64,000 bases of DNA from Phoebastria nigripes (GCA_035582835.1 JAYKAV010000489.1:912580-976579), one strand, 5' to 3'; positions 25,332 through 37,300 are shown, counted from the first letter of the stretch. The notes: generated by a model not told the origin, from the sequence alone. Program-made: numbers and translations.

Positions 25332-28114
25332 GGAGGGATTTACAAGGAGGACAATGTGATGAGAGATCTCAAAAACAGCTTTCAAGAGCTGGCCAAAAGA
25401 CTTACAAGACCTGCATCCCACAGACCAAGCGGGAAGCGGTGAAACAGCAGAAACAGGAGCTGCAGGCTTCCCTGAACGAGCATGCTGAGCTACAGCAGGA
25501 CACTCGTCACCTAAGGTCACAACTCAATACACTTGTATTGGAGCACTGAGAATCAGCGCTGGCTCTCAGAAAGGTACTGCAGGAGGAGATTAAACCTGTC
25601 ATAGTGCCGTCAGGTCAGGCTGCTGCCTGCTTTGGGTAATTACCTGGCTCCTGCCAGCTCCTGGCAGGACACGTATGCTGTTTTTCAGAGTGTACCTGCT
25701 CCATCACAATGCTCTGCTGATTTCAGTGGAAAGCAGCCGTGTAGCAACACAATTGCAACCACCAAGCAAGTAGCTTACTCACAGGACCGCCTTTTCTCCC
25801 CATCCCCACTGACTCAGCTCTGAAACCACCTCTGCAAAGCGCTGTGCCAGTTTGGAGAGGCTGCATGCTAGCCAGAATGCAGAGCAGCGAGGCTGCTGCA
25901 GATTGGGCGAGGCGTGTGCTGAAAAACAAGGGAGCTGGTATAGGCTAAGCAGAGCAGACAATACTGCCCGCACATAACACCATCTCTTATAGTTGTTTGT
26001 AGCACTGAGGGCTTGGCGCAGCTGATTTTGGAAGCTAAGCAGTTCCCAGATTGGCTGGTACTTTGCTGAGAGACACAAGACAAGGAGTCAGGGTTGAATC
26101 AAAGGTGGAGAGTGTGATTTATCACAATGCTGAGCAGATAGAAAACCAAGATATAAAGCAGCAGCAGGCAGGAGTTCCAGCTGTGATTCAGGCCTCTGTA
26201 TCAACAACTCTCGCCTGAGCCAAGCATCAGTGACACTGGACAGGGTGAATCTAGAGCTAGGAAACAACTGAACGTTTCCCCTATCTCATTTTATTCAGAC
26301 TTGGTGTTTGCTCCACACAAGCACCGGCCTCCTATAGGCAGGGCAGCCCACAGCAGTAATGGAGCATCTTTTGCTCTCGTGCTGGACTGCACAGCTCTGG
26401 TAGGACAAGAGGTCAGGGCAGTAGTAAAGCATCAAATGTGAGTGAGAACTGCAGTACGAAATACAAGCAACCCATTTATACCCATTTATATTTTAACCAA
26501 CATTGTCCTTATGGTGTAAATAGCAAGGAAGTGCCAGTTCTGACCTCCTGACGGCCTGGAAGCCCTCGGTGACAACCTGGGCTAGTGCGGGACAGGAAAG
26601 CGTGTAGCTGATGCGATGGGCTCCAGTTTCTCCCATTGATTCCTTGGAGCCTGAACATAGCAGTGGGGGTAAACTGGCCACCCCTGGCCATACAAGCCAC
26701 CATCAACTTGTTTTTCAGAATAAATCTCTTCATTTTCTTAAAATGAAGCCTTTCTTAAAGGCTTCATTTTTCAAGTACTCCAGCACTCCAATATTGCACT
26801 TTGTGTCCTGCTTTCAGGTTCAGCAGTTCTTTGCTGCTTAGATTTTGGGGCAGTTACCCCAGTTTGCTGATGGCTCACCTCACTGGATCTGACTCATCCA
26901 CCTGCTGCTAGGGAACAGAGCTCTCGCTTTTGTGTCAATCCTTAACCCTCTTGTCTCCATCTAGTGTCCAAATCACACTTCGGTTTCTCTCCCAGCCCAC
27001 TTGAGAGACCTGCAGGCTTAACAGCTTGCATGTCACTGTGCCGATGTCCAAATTAAGCTGAACAGGCTCAGATTCACATCAGCACCCCCAACGCCCCCTC
27101 TGAGAAGGCCCTAATTGCTTTCATGTCTCTACAGTTTTTACCCAGGTGGAGAAAAGCTGCTGGATTGCCGCAATGCAAAGTGTAGAAAGGGCCCTGAACG
27201 CTTGATGCTAATCATAAGGATCCTCACCTTCTCAGGTTTTTAATAACGTCGGTTATTCTTGCTTCCTATCTGCCAGGGTGGCTGGAGCACCAAGCCCCAG
27301 AACTGCTAGCTCCCCTAACCCTCCTCCTCTGCGTGGCTCACTAGTGCTTTGGGCAAGGAATAAACCGCTGCCGAGTGCCACCAAAACCCCCTGTCCCTGG
27401 CCTTCTGCCAGTGGACACGGCTTGGCTCTTCCCAAGCTCACAACAGCTCACAGCGTGTTAGCTGGGTTACACCTGCTTCTCAGCAAAGCTCTCAGCTCAG
27501 GCTCAGCCCCATCCAAACCACAGAGATGTAGCCTTTTCTTAAGAGCGGTGGCAAAGCAGGCTCTGACCTGCATGTGCCTTACTCGGTCAGAGTCCCCATC
27601 AGACGACAGGGGCTGTCTGCAATGTAGGGAAGCTGGGGGGCAGGTTCAAAGGAGCATGAAGGTATTTGGACCTGGCACCACTTGAAAAGCCCCATTCAGG
27701 CACAGTTCCTTTTTTGGTCCCTTTGGGAAGGCTCAGTTCAGCAGCCAGGGGCAATTCTACCTGGATTTGGGATAGATAAAAGGATCCCTCCATAGGGATG
27801 TGCAGGGAAAACCTGCTGAAGGCCCTCAAGCCTGCGGTTAACTGGCATCTGCTGTCTTGCCAGGCTAAGCAAGAGACACTTCATGCTGTCTGCACTGAGG
27901 AAAAGGCTTGGCCCCAAAGGAGAAACACACTGTGCTTACCTACTGTTCCTGGACTGAGGAGGAGCGCTGAATGTGGCAGGAGAAGAATGAGCGGGACGTG
28001 AGGGAGACGGCCATGACCTGTGCTGCCACTTGCATCCAGAAAAGCTGCTTGTTCCAGACACTCCTCACATCGAAGATGAAGAAAAAGGGACAGGGCAAGA
28101 AGGCCAATAAATAA
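25332..28114 (+). pseudogene. IQCD: IQCD (DRC10) relic, frameshifted and truncated
   Basis: IQCD/DRC10 is a coiled-coil subunit of the axonemal nexin-dynein regulatory complex. Two exon remnants are clear. The first follows a good acceptor (25330-25331): KEDNVMRDLKNSFQELAKRL reads in one frame, then the homology moves to another frame near 25410 (TKREAVKQQKQELQASL...LNTLVLEH). A TGA at 25547-25549 follows, with ESALALRK continuing behind it. The order matches mammalian IQCD (KENFVIQELKNHL, TKQEAEKQQ, NREAEQALRK). The terminal exon is 27980-28114, ending KKKGQGKKANK-stop; its IQ motif begins IQKSC but lacks the Arg-Gly core. A weak middle remnant may lie at 26106-26166 (KVESVIYHN). No N-terminal exons were found. 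AATAAA at 28106-28111 overlaps the stop codon. Position and orientation match the mammalian order. It is a pseudogene unless the breaks are assembly errors. Confidence 0.75.
26021..26079 (+). pseudogene. 5S rRNA-like relic (3' two-thirds)
   Basis: The segment resembles the 3' part of 5S rRNA: CTGAT..TGGAAGCTAAGCAG, then a diverged stretch, then TGGCTGGTACTTTGCTGAGAGAC. In 5S rRNA this region reads CTGATCTCGGAAGCTAAGCAG, ...CCTGGTTAGTACTTGG and ATGGGAGACC. GGAAGCTAAGCAG, the box A region, is exact. The 5' third is not convincingly preserved. It may be a 5S pseudogene or the 5S-derived head of an old SINE3-type element such as AmnSINE1. It lies inside an intron of the IQCD relic. Confidence 0.6.
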
Positions 28115-29099
28115 GCACAAAATCCATCCTCTGTCCTCCATTCTTTCCTCCCAGCATGGCTGCTTGCTCCCCTGGGGCTCAGCTCTCCCAGATTACAAGC
28201 ATTAACTGAGATAGCACTTGCACTAAGGCCTGAGCCTGCCAGGGCTGGCTGTCACAGACAGAAGACATCAGAGCAGTGGCATGACGACATGTCTCACCAT
28301 TTTAGGTTGAGCTCTGTTGCCTTTCAAAAGCAAGAATAACCTTTCTTGCCAACGGGACTGGACCAGGAGTGTCCCTCCTGGCTGGCCATCCTAGCTTTAG
28401 TGCCCTTCATGTGCTGGAGTGGGTCAAGGCCCAATCCTGCTGCTGCTCAAGGTGGCAATAAAATAATTTCTGGGGGCAGAATGATGCCCTTAACCTGGCT
28501 CGGTTTGTCCTTGGGTGAATTTGAGAGAATGTTTCCCTTTGTGTGGGAGGGAGTTACCAGAATCCCAGTGCCTCCCCTGCGTTCCCTGACCTCAGCAGCT
28601 CGTCACTGCAGCCTCCCTTCCCAGGGCAGCAGTAACACTGGCTGCAAACCCCGAGTCACCCAGCTTGCGTCCTTTATCTGCCTCCCTACTTGTATTCCTA
28701 AAGACCAAGTTGCTCTTTCCCACCTCAGGAATGGAAATCGAGGAAGAGCTGCTTTGCTCAGACAGTCTTTGGAGACGCCAGCTGTGCCCAGATCGCACAG
28801 CAGCATCCTGCAGACCAAACACAAGGCCCCAGCAGATTTGCCTTAGAACGTTTATTTGGTGACGAGCATGGCGTTGCTGTGAGAGCACCTCACAACCCTC
28901 AGCACAAACCACAGCATTACGTGTCCACTCGGCACGTCCTCATCACCAGAAGCTGCTGAAATCCCTGCGGCAGATCCTTCTCTGTCACAAAACCCCATCC
29001 AGCTCGGGGGCATCCCACCGCCAGCAGCACACAGGGCAAGGCCATTCCTCACCTCTCTGCTCGTCCTCCCTTCTCCTTCCTTGCCAAAGGAGACCATTA
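28115..29099. other. Intergenic / RITA1 3'UTR stretch
   Basis: Between the IQCD relic and the CR1 fragment I see no coding exon. AATAAA occurs on the plus strand near 28458 and on the minus strand at 28851-28856. The latter is the best candidate end of the RITA1 transcript. Confidence 0.5.
28851..28856 (-). terminator. RITA1: Candidate RITA1 polyadenylation signal
   Basis: AATAAA on the minus strand lies about 1.26 kb downstream of the RITA1 stop. It would give a 3'UTR that contains the CR1 fragment. It is the first canonical hexamer I noticed in that direction. Confidence 0.45.
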
Positions 29100-29566
29100 A
29101 AGCGCTGATGAAATGGAGGAAGGCCAGCAGAGAGCCACCAAGACGGTCAGGGCTGGAGCACACATCCCATGCGCAGAGGCTGTGGGAATGGGGCTTGTTC
29201 AGCCTGGAGAAGGGAAGGTTTCAGGGGCACTCAGAGCAGCCTCCCAGTACCTGTGAAGAGGAGGCGACTGTGAGGTCTGAGCCAAGCTTTGCGCTCAGGT
29301 CCACAGCAGAATGAGAGAACAGACACAAAGCGGAGCAAGAAAGGCTCTGACTGGATATAAAGGGAAACTTCTCACCCCAAGGACAGTCAAGCAGTGGGAG
29401 GGGGTGCCAGAGAGGTGGTGCAGCCTCTGTCCTTGAGGGTTTCCACCACCCGACTGGATAAAGCCCTGAGCAGCCTTGCCTGAGCCCACAGCTCACCTGC
29501 CTTGAGCAGGAGGTTGGGCTACAGACCTCCTGCAGTCCCGTCGAGCCCAAGCGATCCTGTGACTGT
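29100..29566 (+). mobile_element. CR1 LINE 3'-end fragment
   Basis: The segment has the hallmarks of the avian CR1 3' end, in plus orientation. GGTCAGGGCTGGAGCAC is followed by TTGTTCAGCCTGGAGAAGGG, then the ..GGAAACTTCTCACC block, a GGTTTCCACCACCCGACTGGAT block, GGAGGTTGGGCTACAGACCTCCTGCAGTC, and GATCCTGTGACTGT near the tail. Numerous substitutions show it is old and inactive. CR1 dominates bird repeats and is absent from mammals, which supports an avian or reptilian source. It lies in the probable RITA1 3'UTR in antisense. Confidence 0.85.
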
Positions 29567-30115
29567 ACACGACAGGCAGGACAAAGCAGGACTCCTCTCT
29601 CCCCAGAACTGGTCAGCGGAGGTCCCTGTCAGGGCCCTCAGACCTTAACTGCCCTGGCCAGCCTTGCCTGGGACCTCCACCTCGGTGGCACCCTCTGCTC
29701 CCTGGTCTGGGAGCTCCACCTGAGCTCCGGCCCTGCCTGTCCCTCCCGAGCCACGCCGTAGGTGTACCTGTGCTGGTCCTTCTCCTGGACGGGCCCTGGA
29801 CCTGTGCTGTAGGCAGTCCTGTCTCCTGCTGTTCTGACTTCCCAGCTGGACTTCCTGGACCGAAGGAACCTGACTCATTACTGTTCCTCATCTGACGACC
29901 ACCAGACAGTCAACAGAAGCTGCTGTTACCACCAAGGCTGTCCCACTCCGGTGCTGCGGTCACCCTCGGCTCCCAGCTCATCCTCCCCTGCGGAGCAGCC
30001 CCATCCTTCGTTCGCAGCCACAGGAGGCCCCAGGGTCCTCACTGACTCGCTCACCAGGTCAGGCCCCACCTTGGGTAGGTTAAGGCTGTATTTACGTCCA
30101 GAGGGACGTTTGGCT

Positions 30116-31262
30116 TCACTTCCAGGGAGGCCTGGGTTTGCAACCACCCACTGCCTTGGAGTTCATGGCCAAAGAAGGTCCGGACATGCTTTTTGATCGA
30201 CCCCTCATCAGAGGGCCTTGGGAGGTCACAGAGGCTGTCGGAGGGCTCTGGTTTTTACGCCTTTCTGTCTTGGGGTTGTCTGAAGCCAGGCAGAGCCCGT
30301 CTGAGGAGGTGTTCAGCCGGCTGAGAGACTGGGAACGTCCTCTGCCGGGAGCACCCCAGCCTTCAGAGCCCGAATCGCTCTCAGGACGCTTCCAGACACA
30401 GGACTTGCCCTTATGGCCCGCCTCAAAGTCTGCTGTTGCCGGAGATGCAGGGGCTCGCGGGTGGATGGCTCTCAAGGGGGTCTCCCTGGAGCGGGGGGAA
30501 AGGCTGGGCTGGTTTCGGGGGGCAGGTGGAGGGCTCCAGAGCAGCTGATGGAGCTTGGCTACGTCTTCCTTCCTCATCCGAGGAGCTGCCCAGGCCGGAC
30601 CCTCGGGCTTGGCACCAAAGAGGGACTCGTCGCAGTAGGACGGAGTGTGACTTCTCAACCTTCACGGGGCAGCAAGGAGAGAAAGCCATGTGTTTATTAA
30701 AGCGGGCAACGACTGCGTGGAGACCCGGCCGCTGCGTGGGGGGCAGCTCACGGGGGGCAAACCCTCGCGGGTCCGTGGAGGGAGGCTGAGCTTCGCCCCA
30801 GACCCTCCCGAGGGCCGCCCGGAGCCAGCCGAGCCCAGCCCCGCTCCGGGCTGGAGGCGGGGACCGAGGGGCGCTGCCGGGCCGCCCTCCCCAAGCTGCT
30901 GCTGGCAGGGGCCGGCACCGTCGGGCGGCCCGGGGCCACCGACACTTAGCGAGCCCCGAAAACCCGGGGCAGCGGGCCGGGGGCCGCGGGCCGGGCCGAG
31001 GGCTGGCGGGAGCGCCCCGTGCCGCCGCTCACCTGCACTTACTCCTCGGCCGGGGGCCGCCGCCACCGGGAGGAGCCGCCGCCGCCGCCGCCCAGGGAGG
31101 CGCGAAGCCGGGCGGCACCGGGCGGGCCCCCGCGGGGCTGCCGAAGAGCGACTCGTCCACGAAGGACGCCCGCGCCCGGCGGAGGCCCCGGGCCCGGCCC
31201 CCCCGCGGCAGCGCAGGACCGGGAGCGGAGCCGCCTCCCGGTGCCGGCCCCGCCGCCCGCAT
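30116..31262 (-). CDS. RITA1: RITA1, RBPJ-interacting and tubulin-associated protein 1
   Basis: RITA1 binds RBPJ/CSL, exports it from the nucleus and dampens Notch signalling; it also binds tubulin. Two coding exons give 257 aa (human 269). Exon 1 is 31033-31262 (ATG at 31262), with a GTGAGC donor in phase 2. Exon 2 is 30116-30659, after a GTGAAG acceptor. The 76-residue first part is Gly/Pro/Ala-rich and contains FVDESLFGSPAG (34-45). The second part repeats the motif as YCDESLFGAKPEG (85-97). LHQLLWSPPPAP (W118) matches the RAM-like RBPJ-binding site, and the protein ends KPRPPWK as in mammals. A 373-bp intron separates the exons. An upstream GTAAGT at the exon 1 end would create a stop, so I chose GTGAGC. 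It diverges from DDX54 over a 100-bp promoter. Confidence 0.92.
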
Positions 31263-31362
31263 GGCCGCGCGCCGCCCGGGGCGGGGATGGGGCCGGCCCC
31301 GCCCCTTCCGACCCCGCCCACCGCCGCGTGCTTCCGCCGCCGCCGCCGCCGCCGCTAGCAAC
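31263..31362. promoter_or_regulatory. Bidirectional RITA1/DDX54 promoter
   Basis: Only 100 bp separate the two divergent start codons (31262 minus, 31363 plus). The interval is almost pure G/C with GC boxes (GGGGCGGGG near 31279), ETS-like CTTCCG at 31305-31310 and 31331-31336, and a GCC triplet run just before the DDX54 ATG. Both 5'UTRs must be very short or overlap. No TATA box is seen. Confidence 0.8.
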
Positions 31363-34300
31363 ATGGCGCCGCCGCGGGCCCGCCGCCAGCCCCGGGGAGC
31401 GCCGGTAGGGCCGGGGGGGCGGGACCGGGGAGGGTCTCGAGGGCAGTGTCCCCGGTACACCCGGTTCCCGTGTCCCCTGTGCCGGTGTGCCCGGTCCCCA
31501 TGTGCCGGTGTCCCTAGTGCGCCCGTTGCTGGCGTCCCCTGTGCCCGGTGCCGGTGTGCCCGGTCCCCATGTGCCGGTGTCCCCTGTGCCCGGTCCCGGT
31601 GTGCCCGGTCCCCATGTGCCGGTGTCCCCTGTGCCCGGTGCTGGCATCCTCGGTACCAGTGTCCCCCGTGCCCGTGTCCCCAGTACCAGTATCCCCAGTA
31701 CCAGCGTCCCAGGACCAGGGTCCCTGCCCGCCAGGCTGGCAGTGCAGACCTGCAGTGCCCTGGCACCGCCGGGACGCCCATCACCGCAGCCGTGTCCCCC
31801 CGCTGTCCCCAGGTCCCCGCGCCCCCGCTGCCCGCCTTCCCCGCCGCCGAGGAGGACGACGGTGCCGACGCCGAGCCGGACACGCGGGCCATGGTGCGGG
31901 CCCAGAACCAGAAGAAGAAGAAATCCGGGGGCTTCCAGTCCATGGGTGCGCGCGGGGCGGGGGGCAGCCGTCCCCGGGACGGGGACTGTCCCCTCCTGCC
32001 CGCGCCCCCTCACCTGTCCCCGTCCCCGCAGGCCTCAGCTACCCCGTCTTCAAGGGCATCATGAAGAAGGGCTACAAGGTGCCCACCCCCATCCAGAGGA
32101 AGGTGAGCGTGGGGGCAGCGGGACCCCTGCCCTGGGGCGGTGGCGGTGGGGCAGTGACGGTGACGGCGGGGCGGTGTCTCGCAGAGCATCCCCGCCATCC
32201 TGCGCGGCCGGGACGTGGTGGCGATGGCGCGGACGGGCAGCGGGAAGACGGCCTGCTTCCTCATCCCCATGTTCGAGCGGCTGAAGGCGCCCAGCCAGGC
32301 CGGGGCACGCGCCCTCGTCCTCTCGCCCACCCGTGAGCTGGCCCTGCAGACCCTGAAGTTCACCAAGGAGGTACGGGGGACAACGGGGGCGTGTGGGGAC
32401 AACGGGGGTGAGTGGGGACAACAGGGGCAAGGGCTTTGGTTTCGACGCCCCCCTGACGTGTTTCTTTCTCACCCCGCAGCTGGGCAAGTTCACAGGCTTG
32501 AAGACGGCCCTGATCCTGGGAGGAGACAAGTAAGCCGACCCCATGTCCCCACCGGTCCCCGCTTCCCTAAAGCCTCCCCAAAACCTGGAGAGGGGCTGAG
32601 CTGCCCCGTGCCACCTGGCGCCGCCCCAGCCTCTCCCCCCTCTCGCAGGATGGAGGACCAGTTCGCCGCCCTGCACGAGAACCCCGACATGTGAGTGGGG
32701 GCACGGGGAGGGGACCTGGTGGGGAAATGGCCCCCGAGAGCTACCTGCCGTCCAGGGACATCGCTGGCGTTCACAGCCAGTGTGCCTGGTGGACGTGTCC
32801 TGGTGTTCCCTTGGAGCATCTTCCTGTGCTCCCCACGGGGGACAAGGGGGTCTCTATCCGGTCTTCTTTGGGTTGGATTTGGGACCTGCACCCAGGATGG
32901 TGTGGGGACGCTGTCCCCCCCCACCCTGGTCCCGTCACCAGCTCTGTCCCCGCAGAATCATCGCCACCCCCGGGCGCCTGGTGCATGTGGCGGTGGAGAT
33001 GAAGCTGAAGCTGCACACCGTGGAGTACGTGGTGTTCGATGAGGCCGACAGGTCAGCGGGGTGCAGGGGGTCCCCGGGGGTCCCCGGGGCTGGCAGTGTC
33101 CCCGCACGTGGGGTGAGCGATGGCGGGAGTGAGGTGCCCTGTGGGGTGGCAGGGCTGGGCACGGAGGGACCGAAGGGGCGCTGCCATGTCCCGTGTCCCC
33201 TCCCCTGCAGGCTCTTTGAGATGGGCTTCGCTGAGCAGCTCCAGGAGATCATCGCCCGGCTCCCGGACTGCCACCAGACCGTCCTCTTCTCCGCCACGCT
33301 GCCCAAGCTGCTCGTTGAGTTTGCCCGGGCCGGTGAGGAGCGTGGGGCAGACGGCGGCTGAGGGGCTGGGCCTGGGGGAGCCTGGGGATGGGGACACGGC
33401 ACGGTCCCGCAGCTGGGCTGGGCCCAGGGCTGGCGAAACTGAGCTGGGTTAACGCCGGGCCGAGCAGGTGTCCCAGGCCGAGGGCTGGGGCTGGTCCCAG
33501 TAGCATATCCCATGTGTGACCCGTGTCCTGCCTGTCACCACATCCCACAGGTCTCACTGAGCCAATGCTGATCCGTCTGGACGTGGAGTCCAAGCTCAGC
33601 GAGCAGCTCAAGGTGAGAGGGACCAGGGGAGCTCGAGATGGGCTTTGTGCCCCCCACCCCCTGGAAGCCACCCCGTGGTGGCTCCAGGCTCGACAGGAGG
33701 GGAGGCGATGTCTGGCGTGGGGACGCAGAGGGGCTGAGCTCTGCCCTCCCTTTGCAGCTGGCTTTCTTCCACGTGCGCGGGGACGATAAACCGGCCGTGC
33801 TGCTCCATCTGCTCCGGAGCGTGGTGAAGCCCCAGGACCAGACGGTTGTCTTCGTGGCCACCAAGCACCACACGGAGTATCTCAAGGAGGCAAGTGGCAT
33901 TTGGGGGTGCCCAGCATGTACCCCTGTCAAAGGGCAGGCTGCCAGGGGTGCCTAGGACCCCTTTCCAGACCCACGTGAGGTCTGCATCTGTGGGCACGTC
34001 CCTGCTGGAGTCTCTGCCTCTGTTTCACTGGGCTGAAGGAGAAATCCCAGCATAGGTGATTGTGGAGGCGCTGCATCCACTTACCCCTTGGAGAGAGGGG
34101 GGAGCGCAGTGGGATTTGGGGGTCTGGGTGGGCACCCTGGGGTCTCAGGGCCCTGGGAGCTGGGGGGCCCTGTCCCTTGGCTGAGGGTGCATGCCCAGGT
34201 GGGATCTGATCTCTCTTCCCCCCTCCCCAGCTGCTGACGGCCCAGGGCATCCGCTGCACACACATCTACAGCTCGCTGGACCAGACCGCCCGCAAGATCA

Positions 34301-37300
34301 ACATTGCCAAGTTCGCCCAGGGCAAGTGCCCGGTGCTGCTGGTCACCGACGTGGCCGCCCGCGGGCTCGACATCCCCATGCTGGACAACGTCATCAACTA
34401 CAGCTTCCCCGCCAAGGCCAAGCTGTTCCTGCATCGTGTCGGTGGGTGCCGGTGCCCCGCGCAGGGGTCCTTGCAACCTGGGGGTCCCTCAGGGTGACAG
34501 GGAGGGTGCGAGTGGGCTGTCCCTTGTCCCCTGTTTTTCCCATCCCTGTGCCCTGCTGGGCTGGCACTGATGCCCCTGACTTGGTGGTGATATCTTTGGG
34601 GCAGGAGGTCGCCGTGTTGTGACATCAGGAGACAGGCTGGGGACAAAGCAGGGGCAGGAGTGTCCCTGATTTCCCAGCTGGACTGCGGGGACTCTTGGGG
34701 CCAGGACTGGTGCCTTCCCTTTAGGATGGCACTGTGGTGGGCTCCCCTTTGCCCCCTTCCCCAGCGACCCGCACCCCCTTGCCAGCCATGCCCACCTGGT
34801 AAATGTCACGTGCGTGGGCTCCCAGGGGCACCAGTGGGTCCCTGCTGGGGGGGGCAGGCTGGGCTGGCGCTGGGTCTGGTTTCCCACTCTTCTCCTCTCC
34901 TTGCCAGGTCGCGTGGCCCGAGCTGGCCGGAGCGGCACTGCTTACTCACTGGTGGCTCCCGATGAGATGCCCTACGTCTTTGACCTCCACCTCTTCCTGG
35001 GGCGCCCGCTCGTCCTTGCCGGTGCCCAGGAGATGCCCGCTGGTAAGGCAGACCTGTTGCAGGCATCGGAGTGGCTGCATGTTCAAGCTGGGACGCTGGC
35101 CACGTGGCCACTGTGGTTTTATCCTTGGCCAATGCTTGTGTTCGTGGTCTTGTGGTTGGCATTCATGCAGAGGGGCAATATGCTCTCATTACTGGGGTGC
35201 AGCTGGGGAAAATGGGGTGCTGGGGTCTCCGACACACCCTGTGCGTTGGGGATACTGATTTAACACCACTGAGCTCCCCGTGGCTGTTAGCTCTGCTCTG
35301 TTAAATCCTGGATTGCTGCCTTGCCCACTGCAGCAATCCCAGGGTGGGTGCCAGCGAGGTGACACGGTGTCCCCCGGGCTGCAGATGCTGGCGGGGTCTT
35401 GGGCCGCGTCCCCCAGAGCCTGGTGGACGACGAGGAGTGCCTGCTGCTGACGGACCACGAGGGCTCGCTGGAGCTGCGGAGCCTGCGCCGCGTCGCCGAC
35501 AACGCCCGCAAGCAGTACCTGCGGTCCCGGCCCGGCCCCTCGCTCGAGTCCATCAAGAGGGCGAAGGACCTGGACGTCTCCCAGCTGGGCATCCACCCGC
35601 TCTTCAGTGAGTGCCTTGGGGATGCCGAGGGAGCGGACCCCATTCCCTCGCCAAGGAGCTAATCTGTGCCCCTCTCCGTGCCCGCATTCCCCAGGCGCTC
35701 GCTTCGAAGACACTGAGCTGGAGAGGCTGAAGTTCGTGGACAGCATTAAAACCTACAAGTCCAAGGCAGTGAGTTGAGACCCGTCCTCGGGCACGAGGCG
35801 CCTGGGTTGGGGTGGGAGGGCAGATCCGTGCAGCTCACCGGGGCTCATGCTCCCGCCCCGGGAGCAGACCATTTTTGAGATCAATGCCACGTCCCGGACG
35901 CTGGCCAGCACCGTGATGCGGTCGAAGCGGCGCCACGACCATGCCCTCATCGAGAAGTACCAGCGCGGGCAGCAGGAGAAGCGGGCAGCGGCTCTCAAAG
36001 GGCAGGGGCTGTGCCCGGCCACCCCCGGGCCCGAGGAGGGAGAAGGAGAAGGAGAGGAGGAAGACCTCCAGGTAATGGGGCAGGGATTGGGGGGTTTGCC
36101 GTGGATGTGGGAGCTGCTGCAAGGCAGCCTCGGCTGGGTGCTGGCAGCCCCAGGGCCCCGGGCTGTGCCAGGGCTCGGGGGCTGGTGCAGTGACTGGTGG
36201 GGGGACACGGCTCCTCCATCCCATCCACCATCCCCCTCCAGGACGTGTTCACCACCATGGTGGGCCAGAAGCGAAAACGGGGCCGAGGGAGAGAAGACGG
36301 CACCAGGAAAAAGCCGCAGCAGCCGGCGCAGCGGGACGAGGACTTCTACATCCCGTACCGGCCCAAGGACTTTGAGAGCGAGAGGGGGTGAGTCCGGGAG
36401 GGCTCCCGCTGCTGTCCTGTGCCGGGGGCTGCTCTCATCACCTGCCCTTTGCAGGCTGAGCGTGGGCGGCGAGGGCAGCCCCTTCGAGCAGCAGGCGGCC
36501 GGAGCCGTCCTGGATCTCATGGGTGACGAAAACCACAACCTCAACAAGAGCAAGCAGCTGCTGAAGTGGTGAGTGGGGACTGGCCATGCGGTGGGGGGGG
36601 GAAATCAGGGCTGGGGGTCCCACCGCCCGGTCCCACCGCCCTCCCCTCTCTCACAGGGACCGCAAGAAGAAGCGGTTCGTGGGGCAGACGGGCCAGGAGG
36701 ACAAGAAGAAGGTGCGGACGGAGAGCGGGCGCTACATCAGCAGCTCCTACAAGAACAACCTGTATCCTGCCTGCCTGTGCTGTGGCGAGGGCTGGGGGCG
36801 AGGGGGAGCAGGGCTGGACCCGCCGGCAGCCGCGCAGCATCATGCCCTGCTCCCGGGGAGTGATCCCGCGCCGGGGCAGTGGCGTGGGGAGGGAGGCTGG
36901 TCAGACACTGTGGTGGGTCGAGTGATGGGGAGTCATCACCGCACGCACGTTCCCTTAACCCACCCCGGCCCAGCTATGAAAAGTGGAAACAGAAATACAA
37001 GGTTGATGAGCGGGACGAGGACGAGGAAGACGAACGAGGCAGGGAGCAGTTCAGAGGGAAGCACAGGCGCGGGCACGGTGAGTACCTGGAGCAAGCGATG
37101 GAGCCCCGCATCGTGTCCCTGCCCCCTGGCTTTGGCCTCCGAGCTGAGCTTGGCTGTGTACCCCCACAGGGCCCGGGCAGCCCCCCACCCGGGGCAGGGT
37201 GCGCTCAGAGCTGAAGAACAAGCAGCAGATTCTGAAGCAGCGCAAGAAGGCGGCCAAGCAGCACTTCCTGCAGAGCGGGGGGCTGAAGCGCCTGAAGGCC

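Noticed and set aside
31029..32284. Open frames of 260-325 codons on both strands around DDX54 exon 1
   Set aside because: They read through the intron 1 minisatellite and RITA1 exon 1 in wrong frames. Only the parts assigned to RITA1 and DDX54 are real.
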